62,363 nt of DNA from an uncultured Alphaproteobacteria bacterium (GTDB lineage: Bacteria; Pseudomonadota; Alphaproteobacteria; Caulobacterales; Caulobacteraceae), in assembly GCA_903909375.1 (NCBI GenBank), contig CAIVVM010000059.1, positions 1-62,363 on the forward strand, given 5' to 3'. Of this stretch, positions 16,096 through 25,379 are shown piece by piece. The first letter of the stretch is position 1; each line of letters starts with the position of its first letter. Both the position numbers and the translations under genes were made by a program. The notes under the pieces are model-generated. The model was not told the origin of the DNA and did not search any database. It worked only from the letters and a program-made list of their open reading frames with translations.

Positions 16096-17118
16096 GTGGG
16101 ATACCAGATTACTGCGACCGAGAGGGCGGATGGGACAATCGCCCCTGAGAAGCTTGCCGCTATTGTTCGGGACATCGAAACCATCGGCTTCGCTGTCGTC
16201 GAGGACATCGTTACGGTCGAGAGCTGTGACATGCTCATGGGCTCGGTGCTGGAGGACGTCGAGAAGGTCCGGGCGTTGGGGAAGCCCACCCGACACGAGG
16301 AGAACACGGGTCCGGGACACCTGCAGCTGGGTCTCCGCCGATATGCTCCCTACGTCCGCCCCGATCTCGTAGCGAACCCTCTGATCGAATGTGTCGTTAC
16401 CGGCGTGCTGGGCGACGGGGCCTGGCTTGGATTCTACAATGGTAATGTGAACTGCGTGGATAGCGGTTATCAACCACTGCACTTCGATCGGCCCTACTCC
16501 TGGAAGTCGCCGGAAGATGCGGCGCGCGACGGTCAGAGTTGGCCTCCGCCGATGACAACACTGAGCTGTTCAATCGCGTTCGATGAAATCACCATCGCCA
16601 ATGGCGCCACGGAGATCTATCCCAGGTCGCAGTTCGAAACCGAGGTTGTCACCTGGGCAACTACCAGGATCAAGGACAGGCCGGACCTCCTTGAGAAGTG
16701 GGGACCGCCATCGCGCATGACGATCCCGGCGCGCAGCGTCTGTTTTCGAGACCCAAGGATGTGGCACCGTGGCGTGCCCAACAACGGGATCAGGGCGCGC
16801 GCCATGATCGCGGCGACCTATCATGCAGGGAAGTGCAGGAATTGGCGTGGCCGGTACATCCAGGACCTGGATCCGGCGTTGTCGGCCCGCCTTGACGCCG
16901 ACCCGACGCTGCGCGTGATGGACGATGGACAGCTTGGCGATGGTCGGATGGTGTTCCAGTCTGACGTGCGGGAGGTGTTCGATGCGCCGAGCCTTCACGG
17001 CGTCAATCGGAATGTGCGGTTCGTGGAGGACCCTGAACGGGTCAACCACTTCCTGGATTCGCACCAGCTGGGCGGCGCGCGGATTGTGAGAGGCGCGATA
17101 TCGCCCGTTGACGCCTGA
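16096..17118 (+). CDS. Phytanoyl-CoA dioxygenase (PhyH) family Fe(II)/2-oxoglutarate oxygenase
   Basis: 340 residues from GTG 16096, preceded by AAGGGAG at good spacing; an in-frame GTG at 16018 would overlap the VOC gene by 55 bases. The iron-binding His-x-Asp is in PLHFDRPYSW near residue 137, and the distal His with the 2-oxoglutarate-binding Arg is in MWHRGVPNNGIRARAM near residue 225. The family hydroxylates small molecules, including aliphatic acids, alkaloids and secondary metabolites. Its place between VOC and SDR genes in a sugar-uptake operon suggests hydroxylation of an aglycone or of an unusual sugar. Second PhyH gene: 28017-28979. Confidence 0.8.
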   Translation: MGYQITATERADGTIAPEKLAAIVRDIETIGFAVVEDIVTVESCDMLMGSVLEDVEKVRALGKPTRHEENTGPGHLQLGLRRYAPYVRPDLVANPLIECVVTGVLGDGAWLGFYNGNVNCVDSGYQPLHFDRPYSWKSPEDAARDGQSWPPPMTTLSCSIAFDEITIANGATEIYPRSQFETEVVTWATTRIKDRPDLLEKWGPPSRMTIPARSVCFRDPRMWHRGVPNNGIRARAMIAATYHAGKCRNWRGRYIQDLDPALSARLDADPTLRVMDDGQLGDGRMVFQSDVREVFDAPSLHGVNRNVRFVEDPERVNHFLDSHQLGGARIVRGAISPVDA

Positions 17119-17120
17119 CC

Positions 17121-18107
17121 ATGCGGGTTCTGTACGTTGGTGGAACCGGCGAGATATCCTTTGCGTGTGTTGAGGAGGCAGTTCGCGCCGGGCACGACGT
17201 GACGGTCTACAACCGAGGGGCCAGACCGGGGTTCGGGACACCTCTTGTAAAGCACGTGGCCGGCGACATCGCCGATGACGCGCTCTATGCCGAAGTCGCA
17301 AAACAGAGTTTCGACGTCGTCTGCCAGTTTCTCGCGTTTGAGCCGACGGATATTGATCGGGATATCAGGATGTTCGGCGGCCGCTGCGGCCAGTATGTCT
17401 TCATATCTTCAGCGTCGGCCTATGCGAAACCGATCAGTGTTCCGCTAATTCGGGAAGACACGCCGCTGGGCAATCCCTTCTGGGAGTACAGCCGCAAGAA
17501 GGCGGCATGCGAGGCCCGGCTGCGGGCGGCGGAAGAAGCGGGCGATATCAGGGTGACGATTGTTCGTCCCAGCCACACCTATCGCACAAATCTGCCGAGC
17601 ACGGTCGTTCGTGGAGATCACCTGGCCTGGCGCCTGGTGAACGGAAAGTCCGTCATCGTGCATGGAGACGGCGAGTCCGTATGGACGCTGACGCATGCCG
17701 AGGACTTCGCGCGGGCGTTCGTACATATCTGCGGTCATCAGGATGCGCCTGGCAGTGTATTCAACATAACCGACAGCGTAGGGCACACGTGGAATAGAAT
17801 ACTTCGCACCGTTGGGGCTGTGATCGGGGCCGAGCCGAACATCGTCAACGTTTTGTCGAATACGCTGGTGAAGTACGAGCCTTCCTGGACGGGCGCCTTG
17901 CTTGGCGACAAGTCCAATTCCATGATCTTCGATGTCAGCAGGGTCTCGCGCGCTGCAGGCGGCTGGCGTTGCGAGATACCCCTGGAAGAGGGTGTCGAGC
18001 GTGCCTGGAGATTTACGGAGGAGCGGCTGAAGAGCGGCTATCGGCCTGATCCGGAACTCGATGCGCGTATAGACCAAATCATAGCAGAAAACAGGTACGA
18101 CGTCTGA
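17121..18107 (+). CDS. NAD-dependent epimerase/dehydratase (extended SDR) family protein
   Basis: 328 residues. The N-terminus VLYVGGTGEISFACVEEA is a Rossmann motif of the kind seen in atypical or extended SDRs, and VFISSASAYAKP with the following YSRKKAACE gives the Ser and the Tyr-x-x-x-Lys dyad (about residues 115-122). The ending GGWRCEIPLEEGVERAWRF is typical of NDP-sugar epimerase-like proteins in catabolic clusters. It starts 2 bases after the PhyH stop and is therefore coupled to it. Likely role: epimerisation or dehydration of a sugar or a product of the oxygenase. Its local GC is lower than that of the neighbours. Confidence 0.8.
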   Translation: MRVLYVGGTGEISFACVEEAVRAGHDVTVYNRGARPGFGTPLVKHVAGDIADDALYAEVAKQSFDVVCQFLAFEPTDIDRDIRMFGGRCGQYVFISSASAYAKPISVPLIREDTPLGNPFWEYSRKKAACEARLRAAEEAGDIRVTIVRPSHTYRTNLPSTVVRGDHLAWRLVNGKSVIVHGDGESVWTLTHAEDFARAFVHICGHQDAPGSVFNITDSVGHTWNRILRTVGAVIGAEPNIVNVLSNTLVKYEPSWTGALLGDKSNSMIFDVSRVSRAAGGWRCEIPLEEGVERAWRFTEERLKSGYRPDPELDARIDQIIAENRYDV

Positions 18108-18126
18108 ACGTCGTCTGGGAGAGTGC

Positions 18127-19572
18127 GTGACCACAGCTGTAACCGACGTTGAGCGCGCCCCGCCCCTCGGCCTGGGCGCGAAGCTGCTCTACGCCGTGGG
18201 CGGCGCCGCCACCAATCTCAAACACAGGGCGATCTCGTCGTTCCTGGTGATCTTCTACAATCAAGTGGTCGGCCTCCCGCCGCAGGTGGTCGGCGGCATC
18301 CTGATGATCGCTCTGGTATTCGATGCGGTGCTCGACCCGCTCATCGGCCAGGTCTCTGATAATCTTCGCTCCCGCTGGGGCAGGCGCCATCCGTTCATGC
18401 TTGTCTCTGCGGCGCCATATGCTGTGGCTTTCTTCCTCCTGTGGAACCCACCGGAAGGTTGGAGCCATGGGGCGCTGGCGATCTATCTGGCGATCTGTCT
18501 GTTCTCGGTGCGGTTCTTCGACACCTTCTTCGAAGTCCCCCACCAGGCGCTCGTACCTGAGCTGGTCAAGGGCTACGACGAGCGCACCAACCTGATCGCG
18601 TTGCGCCAGATCTTCGTGTTGTTCGGTGGCGCGGGCATGATGATCATGGCGCTGCAGTTCTTTCTCAAGGAGAACGCCGACGGCTCGGGCGGGGTGCTCG
18701 CGCGGGACGGCTACTTCCTCTACTCAATGACCGGCGCACTGATCATCTTCGCCGCCATCATTCTATCAACGGTGGGGACGGCGCACCGGATTCCCTATCT
18801 GTCGACGGCGCCGAACCGGCCAATCACTTTCCGGGGCATGTTGTCCGAGGTTGTCGCAACCCTCAACAACCGGGCCTTCATCGTCGTGTCGCTTTCGGGT
18901 TTGTTCATAGCCGTGGCGGCGGGTGCTCAGAGCGGGCTCGACATGTATGTCGGAATCTACTTCTGGCAGCTCAGTCAGAGTCAGCTCGCTGTGCTGGCGA
19001 CCATGAGCCTGACCGGGGGTTTGGCTGGCGTGGCGCTGGCGCCCGTGCTCGGCCGAATGTTGGGCAAGAAGTACGGGGTGTTGCTGGCCTCGACGACAGG
19101 CCTCCTTGTCCACATTACGCCCATGTCCCTGCGGCTACTGGGACTCGGACCGGAGAACGGGACGCCGGCCCTGTTCCTGGTGCTGTGCAGCCAGGAGTTC
19201 GCCCACGCGACTTTGGCGGCCGCGTCCGGGATCCTGACGGCCTCGCTCATCGCTGACGTGGTCGAGGACGCTGAGGTGCGCACCGGCCGGCGCTCCGAGG
19301 GCCTTCTGCTGTCCGCCAATGGGCTGGTTCGGAAGATGGTCTCCGGCGCCGGCGTGTTCACAGCCACGACCATTCTGGCGTTCAGCCAGTTTCCTGACGA
19401 CGCCAAGCGCGGTCAGGTCCCGGAGTCGGTATTGACCAACCTGGGCCTGACCTACATCCCCACCATAGTGGCGCTCCAGGGGAGCGCGATACTGCTTTTG
19501 TTTGCCTTCAACATTAACCGGCGGAAGCACGAGGCCAACCTGGAAACGCTGCGGTCGCGGGGCTTGCACTAG
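18127..19572 (+). CDS. GPH-family (MelB-like) sugar:cation symporter
   Basis: 481 residues with about 12 transmembrane segments. The first cytoplasmic loop carries DPLIGQVSDNLRSRWGRRHPF, the signature of the glycoside-pentoside-hexuronide:cation symporters (MelB, XynB-type). Start is GTG at 18127 with GGGAGA close upstream. It lies 19 bases after the SDR gene at the end of the plus-strand operon. Probable role: import of the sugar or glycoside from the periplasm. A hairpin (19606-19621) separates it from the convergent acyl-CoA dehydrogenase gene. Confidence 0.85.
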   Translation: MTTAVTDVERAPPLGLGAKLLYAVGGAATNLKHRAISSFLVIFYNQVVGLPPQVVGGILMIALVFDAVLDPLIGQVSDNLRSRWGRRHPFMLVSAAPYAVAFFLLWNPPEGWSHGALAIYLAICLFSVRFFDTFFEVPHQALVPELVKGYDERTNLIALRQIFVLFGGAGMMIMALQFFLKENADGSGGVLARDGYFLYSMTGALIIFAAIILSTVGTAHRIPYLSTAPNRPITFRGMLSEVVATLNNRAFIVVSLSGLFIAVAAGAQSGLDMYVGIYFWQLSQSQLAVLATMSLTGGLAGVALAPVLGRMLGKKYGVLLASTTGLLVHITPMSLRLLGLGPENGTPALFLVLCSQEFAHATLAAASGILTASLIADVVEDAEVRTGRRSEGLLLSANGLVRKMVSGAGVFTATTILAFSQFPDDAKRGQVPESVLTNLGLTYIPTIVALQGSAILLLFAFNINRRKHEANLETLRSRGLH

Positions 19573-19605
19573 ACTCTGTTTCAAGCGCGCCCCGGCTCCA
19601 GCATG

Positions 19606-19621
19606 CCCGGCTAAAGCCGGG
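19606..19621. terminator. Hairpin between convergent genes
   Basis: CCCGGC-TAAA-GCCGGG forms a 6-bp GC stem with a 4-base loop in the 51-base gap between the convergent GPH permease and acyl-CoA dehydrogenase genes. It could act on both strands, but no long T-tract follows on either side. It may equally be a fragment of the CCCGGC-type palindromic repeat seen again at 62144-62161. Confidence 0.45.
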
Positions 19622-19623
19622 GT

Positions 19624-20799
19624 TCACAGCTTCAGCACATGCTTGGCGATGATGTTGCGTTGCACCTCATCGGAGCCGCCGGCGATGCTGGCGGCGCGGG
19701 CTTCCAGATAGCGGGTCACCTCGGGTTGGGCCCAGTCGGGACCGATGGTCTGGCTCTGTCCCGCTGTCTCCGGGAACCAGGGCGCGGCGTAGGGGCCGGC
19801 GCACTCCACGAAGAACTCCGTCACGCGCTGGACGATGTCGGTGCCCTTCAGTTTCAGCATTGAGGACTGGGCGCCCGGCGCGCCGCCGGCCTCCACCTCG
19901 GACAGCGTGCGAAGTTCCGTCATCGCCAGCGCCTGAAGCTCCACCTCGGCCCAGACCAGCCGGGCGGCGAAACCCGCGTCGTCCATGAGGCTGCCGCCAT
20001 CCGACCCCGGCAGTTCGCTGGCCGCCAGCCGGATCCGCGCCAGCATGTCGAGGGACAGCGAGACAAACGCCTGTCCGGTGCGCTCATGGGTCAGCAGCCC
20101 CTTGGCGACCGTCCAGCCCTCGCCCTCTCGCCCGATGCGATTCCCGGCCGGCACGCGCACGCCATCAAAGGTCACGCCGTTGAACATGTGACGCCCGTCT
20201 ATCGAGATGATCGGTCGTACCGTCACGCCCGGCGCATGCATGTCGAGGAGCAGGAAGGTGATCCCGTCCTGCCGCTTGGGCTCGTCCGAGGTGCGGGTCA
20301 GGCAGAACATCATGTCGGCGCGATGTGCGCCGCTGGTCCACACCTTTTCACCGTCCACGACATAGTGGTCGCCTGTCAGCACCGCCCGGGTGCGGAGCGA
20401 GGCCAGGTCAGACCCGGCCCCGGGCTCGGAGTAGCCCTGGCACCAGCGCACCCGGTCATGCAGGATGTCCGGCAGGAAGCGGGCCTGCTGTTCCGGCGTG
20501 CCGTAGGCGAACAGGATCGGCGCCAGCATCCCGGGCCCCATGCCGCCCACCTGGGTCGGCAGGCCGGCGGCCATCATCTCGCGCTCCCAGATGAAGCTCT
20601 GGGTCGGCGTCCAGCCGGGGCCGCCGAACGCGACAGGCCATTTGTTGACGGCCCAGCCGCGATCCAGCAACGCCCTGTGCCAGCGTTGTTCGTGCGCCCG
20701 GCTCCGGTCGAATTTCTCGCCGTCGGGAAAGGCGCTGGCGGCCAGGGCGCGGACCTCGTCGCGGAACGCGATTTCGGCTTCCGAAAGGCTCAGGTCCAT
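19624..20799 (-). CDS. Acyl-CoA dehydrogenase (FadE29/ChsE2-like)
   Basis: 391 residues from ATG at 20799; an upstream in-frame start to 20850 would add a 17-residue unlike extension reading through the divergent promoter. Full ACAD architecture is present: N-terminal helices, WCQGYSEPGAGSDLASL (flavin/substrate loop) near residue 130, KVWTSGAHRAD, and the C-terminal GGSDEVQRNIIAKHVL. The WCQGYSEP form is common in proteobacterial and actinobacterial ACADs acting on steroid side chains and branched or ring-bearing acyl-CoAs. It is divergent from the hotdog-like gene at 20875, and the two may share a promoter and a pathway (dehydrogenation followed by hydration). Confidence 0.85.
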   Translation of the reverse strand: MDLSLSEAEIAFRDEVRALAASAFPDGEKFDRSRAHEQRWHRALLDRGWAVNKWPVAFGGPGWTPTQSFIWEREMMAAGLPTQVGGMGPGMLAPILFAYGTPEQQARFLPDILHDRVRWCQGYSEPGAGSDLASLRTRAVLTGDHYVVDGEKVWTSGAHRADMMFCLTRTSDEPKRQDGITFLLLDMHAPGVTVRPIISIDGRHMFNGVTFDGVRVPAGNRIGREGEGWTVAKGLLTHERTGQAFVSLSLDMLARIRLAASELPGSDGGSLMDDAGFAARLVWAEVELQALAMTELRTLSEVEAGGAPGAQSSMLKLKGTDIVQRVTEFFVECAGPYAAPWFPETAGQSQTIGPDWAQPEVTRYLEARAASIAGGSDEVQRNIIAKHVLKL

Positions 20800-20816
20800 G
20801 GACAGCGTTCCGCAGG

Positions 20817-20838
20817 TTATTATAGTCGAAGTCAATAA
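20817..20838. promoter_or_regulatory. Quasi-palindrome in divergent ACAD/hotdog promoter
   Basis: TTATT...TCGA...AATAA: 5-bp outer arms and a TCGA core, with the four intermediate pairs mismatched, spanning 22 bp in the 75-base gap between divergent genes. On the minus strand it reads TTATTGACTTCGAC, sharing TATTGAC with the palindromes at 29976-29993 and 30025-30056. It may be a weaker site for the same regulator, possibly the TetR protein encoded at 27322-27957. Confidence 0.35.
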
Positions 20839-20874
20839 GAGCGTTCCCAAAGGCCGGTCAAGGGAGAGACCTCA

Positions 20875-21756
20875 GTGATGACAGACACCTTCGTGTGCGA
20901 GGATCGCGACGGGATTCTGGCGGGGCCCGTGCGCCGACCGGTCAACTTCTCGCGGGACGCCAAGGGTTCGATCCACGACGATGCGACCGCGCAGAAGCTG
21001 GGCTTTCGCGGCGGCACTGTGGCCGGCAACATCCACTTCGAGCAGTACACGCCCCTGCTGCTGGAGCGCTTCGGCTCGGACTGGCGCCGGCGCGGCGGGC
21101 TCTCCCTGCACTTCGTCAACGCCACGACGGACGGTGAGCCGGTTCAGGTTTTCGCAGGCCCGGTTGAAGAGCTCGGGGCCGACTTGCGTCGTGCGAACGT
21201 CTGGATGGAGACGCCGGAGGGGGTACGGGTCAACGAGGGTACGGCCTGGGTCGGCGGCGACGATCCCAACTCGACCCTGCGTCTGAAGGTCGCCGCGCAG
21301 CGTCCGGCGGTGGATCTCCGGATTCTGCGGAGCTCGAAGGTGGGCGATCTGGTGAGCGATGTTCCAAGCCGGCTGGACAGCGAGAGATGGCTGGCGCGGA
21401 TCGATCACCTCACCGAGATCATGCCGGAATACCGTGACGCCAGTGTCTTCGGGGAAATCGTGGCCGCGCCCGCGACCGCGATCGACGCGCTGCGGGCTGT
21501 GGAGGGGCCGCTCTATGCGTCCGTGAAGGACTTCGTCGGCATGTTCGGCGCGATCGAGCTGCAGTACGTCGACGGGCCGATCTACCTCGATCACGACTAT
21601 CTGGCCGACGCCTCGGTGATTGCCGTCGGTGAATCTCCCAAGACCGAAGTCACGTGGTACGAGGCGACGCTGCGTGACGCCAAGGACAAGCGGGTGGTGG
21701 CCCGCATGCTGATGATGAGCCGGGTCCTGAAGGCCTCGTCGCCACTCTGGACGTAA
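20875..21756 (+). CDS. Hotdog-fold (MaoC-like) protein, putative acyl-CoA hydratase
   Basis: 293 residues. The segment SIHDDATAQKLGFRGGTVAGNIHFEQYTPLL (about residues 32-62) resembles the MaoC hydratase pattern in which Asp and His follow a flexible D-D-x-x-A-x-x-x-G-F-R loop. The length fits a double hotdog. The second half (DGPIYLDHDYLADASVIAVGESPKTEVTWYEA) looks like the second beta-sheet, carrying an extra HD. No clear named family was recognised. With the divergent acyl-CoA dehydrogenase it would form a dehydrogenation-hydration pair; the substrate is unknown. Confidence 0.6.
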   Translation: MMTDTFVCEDRDGILAGPVRRPVNFSRDAKGSIHDDATAQKLGFRGGTVAGNIHFEQYTPLLLERFGSDWRRRGGLSLHFVNATTDGEPVQVFAGPVEELGADLRRANVWMETPEGVRVNEGTAWVGGDDPNSTLRLKVAAQRPAVDLRILRSSKVGDLVSDVPSRLDSERWLARIDHLTEIMPEYRDASVFGEIVAAPATAIDALRAVEGPLYASVKDFVGMFGAIELQYVDGPIYLDHDYLADASVIAVGESPKTEVTWYEATLRDAKDKRVVARMLMMSRVLKASSPLWT

Positions 21757-21815
21757 CGGCAGGTCTGTCGTTGACGGTCGGGCGCTCCTAGAGTGCATCC
21801 AGGCGGGGGCGGAAG

Positions 21816-23264
21816 ATGACATCGGACACAATCCAGTGGGGCGTCTTCGCAGGCCTGACCCTGGTCATGGCCCTGGCGACCTGGTGGCAGGTGAACCGGA
21901 TGGGCGGGCGCTCCTCCGACAGCAACAGCGAGTACTTCCTGGCGGGACGGAACCTGTCCTGGCCGTTCGTCGCGGGCTCGATCACCCTGACCAATCTCTC
22001 CACCGACCAGTTGGTGGGCATGAACGGCAACCAGATGCTGCTGCTGGCGTGGTGGGAGCTCTCGGCGGTGGCGGGGCTGGTGATGCTGGCGTTCGTCTTC
22101 CTGCCTATCTACTACCGCAACAACTGCACAACCACGACCGAGCTTCTCGAGCGGAAGTATGGTTCGAAGCATCTGAGAGCGACGGTCTCGGTGCTGTTCC
22201 TGCTGGGCAATGTGTTCATCTATCTGCCGATCATGGCCTACACCGGGGCGCTGTTTCTGAAGACCATGTTCGTCTCCAGCCCCCCATTGCTGGTGATGGC
22301 CGGTGGCATCGCGGCCGTGGGCGCCGCCTATACGATCCTGGGCGGCCTGCGCGCCGTGGCGGTCTATGACACCCTTTCAGGCGTGGGCGTGCTGGGCATG
22401 GCGGCGGCGGTCACCATCCTGGCGATGGCGGCCATCGGTTTCGACTTCTCGGGCATTCCACCGGAGCGCCTGTCGATGATCGGCGGACCCGACAGTCCGA
22501 TCCCCTGGCCTACGCTGCTGACGGGCATGATCTTCATCCAGATGTTCTACTGGTCCACCAACCAGACCATCACCCAGCGGGCCATGGCCTCGCCCAGCCT
22601 GCGCGAGGGGCAAAAAGGCGTGCTGGCCGCGGTGGTGATCCGCATCCTGTTCGTGCCGGCGATCGTGGTGATCCCGGGGGTCTGCGCCTACAAGCTGTTC
22701 GGCGATATCGGCGACGCCACCTATGGCCGGATTGTCGCCGAGGTGATGCCGAGCTGGCTGTCCGGGGCCTTCGCCGCCTTCATGGCCGCCGCCGTGCTGA
22801 CCAGCTACACCTCGGTGCTGAATTCGTCTGTGACCCTCTACGTCTGCGACCTGCATGAGAGCTTCATCGCCGCCAGGCCGAATGTGAAGCGGCTGAACAC
22901 CATCATCTCCCTGGTCTTCATGGTGCTGTCGATCATGCTTGTGCCCGTCTATTCGGGCGCGGCCTCGATCATCAATCTGGTGCAACAGTTGAACGGCCTC
23001 CTCTCGATGCCGATCCTGTCGGCCTTCATCCTGGGGCTGGCCTTCCGCAATGTGGACGCGCGCGCGGCGATGACGGCCGTGGTGTTCGGCGTGGCGCTCT
23101 ATGCCGTGTTCACCTTCGTCTGGACGCCCATCCACTATATCCATCTGATGCTGGTGACGTTGATCGCCTGCCTTGGCGTGGGGCTGTCCGTGAACCGCTG
23201 GTTGTTCGGACGCCGGGCCACACTGGGTTTGAGCTTCGGCAACCAGACTGCGGCGGCGCCCTGA
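21816..23264 (+). CDS. Sodium:solute symporter (SSS family, SglT-like sugar transporter)
   Basis: 482 residues with about 13 hydrophobic helices. The SSS signature EYFLAGRNLSWPFVAGSITLTNLSTDQLVG is at about residues 38-67, and TEFLE-like CTTTTELLERKYGS at about 107. Close relatives carry galactose, glucose, sialic acid or inositol with Na+. It stops at 23264 and the alpha-galactosidase ATG is 23265, so transporter and enzyme are tightly coupled; a galactoside or galactose substrate is inferred. It lacks the long C-terminal extension of solute/proline members. Confidence 0.85.
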   Translation: MTSDTIQWGVFAGLTLVMALATWWQVNRMGGRSSDSNSEYFLAGRNLSWPFVAGSITLTNLSTDQLVGMNGNQMLLLAWWELSAVAGLVMLAFVFLPIYYRNNCTTTTELLERKYGSKHLRATVSVLFLLGNVFIYLPIMAYTGALFLKTMFVSSPPLLVMAGGIAAVGAAYTILGGLRAVAVYDTLSGVGVLGMAAAVTILAMAAIGFDFSGIPPERLSMIGGPDSPIPWPTLLTGMIFIQMFYWSTNQTITQRAMASPSLREGQKGVLAAVVIRILFVPAIVVIPGVCAYKLFGDIGDATYGRIVAEVMPSWLSGAFAAFMAAAVLTSYTSVLNSSVTLYVCDLHESFIAARPNVKRLNTIISLVFMVLSIMLVPVYSGAASIINLVQQLNGLLSMPILSAFILGLAFRNVDARAAMTAVVFGVALYAVFTFVWTPIHYIHLMLVTLIACLGVGLSVNRWLFGRRATLGLSFGNQTAAAP

Positions 23265-25379
23265 ATGTCTGATGTGCTTAGACTGGACGGCGGCGGCGAC
23301 ACCCTGCTGGTCGGGGTGCGCGAGGGACGGCCGTCCATCGACTACTGGGGTCCGGCCTTGCCCAACGGGTCCGTCGCGGACCCGCGGCTTCTGGAGCGCG
23401 CGGTGTCCCACGGCATGCTGGATCGTGGAGAAGTCTTCAGCCTGTTTCCGGAGAGCGGCTGGGGCTTTACCGCCACCCCGGCGCTGCAGGTGAGCCGTCC
23501 GGACGGCCGGTTCATCACCCAGATGACCTCTCAGGGAGTGCGGCAGTTTGCAGGCGGCATCGAACTGGCGCTGGCGGACAACCGCGCCGGGATCGAGACG
23601 ACGATCCGCATCGATATGGACGCCTCCACCGGCGTGGTCGGCTTCAGAACGACCTTGCGCAACGCCGACCCGGAGCCCTTGCGGGTCGACTGGATCAGTC
23701 CTGTCGCCCTGTCGGCGCCTGACGGCGACATCCTGGGATTCGGCGGGCGATGGGCCCGGGAGTTCTCCCGCCATCGTTTCAGGCTCGCCTCGGGTCTGTG
23801 GGCCTCGGAAGCCCGAACGGGCCGCACCTCACACCATGCGCCGCCGTTCCTGGTGGCGGGCGAGGCCGGCTTCGACGAGCATCACGGCGAGGTCCTGGGT
23901 TTGCATCTGGCCTGGAGCGGCGACCACCGCATGTTGGTCGAGCGGCTGCGCGACGGGCGCATGCAGGTTCAGGCGGGCGAACTGTTCTGGCCTGGCGAGA
24001 TCATTCTCGGGACAAATGAAACCTGTGAGACCCCGACCCTCTATGCCGCGCGAGCATCCGACGGCCTGAACGGCCTCAGCGCGCGACTGCATCCTTTTGT
24101 CCGGGACCAGATCCTTGGCGATCGCCTGCGCAGGAAGCCGCGACCCGTACACTTCAACACCTGGGAAGCGGTCTACTTCCGCCACGACCTCGTTGAACTG
24201 AAGGCGCTCGCCGACCGTGCGGCCGAAGCCGGCGCAGAACGGTTCGTCCTCGACGATGGCTGGTTCCGGGGCCGCAATGACGACACTGCAGCGCTTGGCG
24301 ACTGGACGCCGGACCCCGCCAAATACCCCGACGGCCTGACGCCCCTGATCGACCATGTTCGCGGCCTGGGCCTGGAATTCGGTCTCTGGGTCGAGCCGGA
24401 GATGGCCAACGCCGACTCCGACCTGCTGCGCGCCCATCCCGACTGGATCCTGGGCGAGCCGGGTCGCGTCCAGCCGCTGGGACGTGGCCAGTACGTGCTG
24501 GACCTCACGCGGCCCGAGGTGAGCGAGAACCTCTTCGCCCAGCTGGACACCCTTCTGGCGGCCAACGCCATCGGCTATCTGAAGTGGGACATGAACCGTG
24601 ACCTGACCCACCCGGCAAGTGGCGGGCGTCCGGCCAGCCATGCCCAGACCCGGGCGGTCTACGCCCTGATCGACCGCCTGCGCGCGGCCCATCCCGGCGT
24701 GGAGATCGAAAGCTGCGCCTCGGGCGGCGGGCGGGCCGACTACGAGATCCTGCGCCGGACCGACCGGATCTGGACCTCGGACTGCAATGATCCGATCGAG
24801 CGGCAATCCATCCAGCAGGCCTTCTCGATCTTCTTCCCGCCCGAGGTGATGGGCGCCCATGTCGGGCCGGCGGACAGCCACACCACGGCGCGGACCGCCA
24901 CCCTGGACCTGCGCGCGATGACCGCTCTACTCGGCCACATGGGCATTGAGGCCGATGTCCGGGCGTTCTCCCCCGAGGAGTTCGAGGCGTTGAGAGCCGC
25001 GATCAACCAGCACAAGCGTTTGCGACCCCTGCTGCATTCGGGTCGCCTCGTCCGCCAGACCCCCGCGGATCCGGGTGCGATCGCCTTCGCCGTCGTCGGC
25101 GAGGGCGAGGCATTGGCCAGCCTGGCACAGGTCGAGACCCCGCGTATCGGGGCCGCAGCGCCCTTCCGGGTTGTCGGCCTGGAGGCTGACGTGACCTACG
25201 AGGTGCGCCTGATCAATCCGCCCCGCCGGCCCCGCGCTTCGATGAAACAGATTCCGGCGCTTGCCCGTGGCGAGACGCTTCAGGCCACCGGTCAGTGGAT
25301 CGGGCAGGTGGGCCTGCCCATGCCGATCCTGCGCGCCGGCGAGATCGCTGTCTTTCACCTGACCCGGAACCCCGCATGA
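23265..25379 (+). CDS. Alpha-galactosidase, glycoside hydrolase family 36
   Basis: 704 residues, with the N-terminal beta-supersandwich (1-300), the (beta/alpha)8 catalytic barrel (300-620) and a C-terminal beta domain. Catalytic features: FVLDDGWFRGR near 328, the nucleophile Asp442 in KWDMNRD, ESCASGGGRADYE near 486, and the acid/base Asp506 in TSDCND. No signal peptide, so it acts in the cytoplasm on imported alpha-galactosides such as melibiose or raffinose-type units. It begins directly after the SSS symporter, and its TGA overlaps the ATG of the beta-galactosidase gene. Confidence 0.93.
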   Translation: MSDVLRLDGGGDTLLVGVREGRPSIDYWGPALPNGSVADPRLLERAVSHGMLDRGEVFSLFPESGWGFTATPALQVSRPDGRFITQMTSQGVRQFAGGIELALADNRAGIETTIRIDMDASTGVVGFRTTLRNADPEPLRVDWISPVALSAPDGDILGFGGRWAREFSRHRFRLASGLWASEARTGRTSHHAPPFLVAGEAGFDEHHGEVLGLHLAWSGDHRMLVERLRDGRMQVQAGELFWPGEIILGTNETCETPTLYAARASDGLNGLSARLHPFVRDQILGDRLRRKPRPVHFNTWEAVYFRHDLVELKALADRAAEAGAERFVLDDGWFRGRNDDTAALGDWTPDPAKYPDGLTPLIDHVRGLGLEFGLWVEPEMANADSDLLRAHPDWILGEPGRVQPLGRGQYVLDLTRPEVSENLFAQLDTLLAANAIGYLKWDMNRDLTHPASGGRPASHAQTRAVYALIDRLRAAHPGVEIESCASGGGRADYEILRRTDRIWTSDCNDPIERQSIQQAFSIFFPPEVMGAHVGPADSHTTARTATLDLRAMTALLGHMGIEADVRAFSPEEFEALRAAINQHKRLRPLLHSGRLVRQTPADPGAIAFAVVGEGEALASLAQVETPRIGAAAPFRVVGLEADVTYEVRLINPPRRPRASMKQIPALARGETLQATGQWIGQVGLPMPILRAGEIAVFHLTRNPA

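Noticed and set aside
22377..23774. Minus-strand frame of 465 codons
   Set aside because: Antisense to the SSS symporter and GH36 genes; His/Gln/Asp-rich without motif, a typical shadow.
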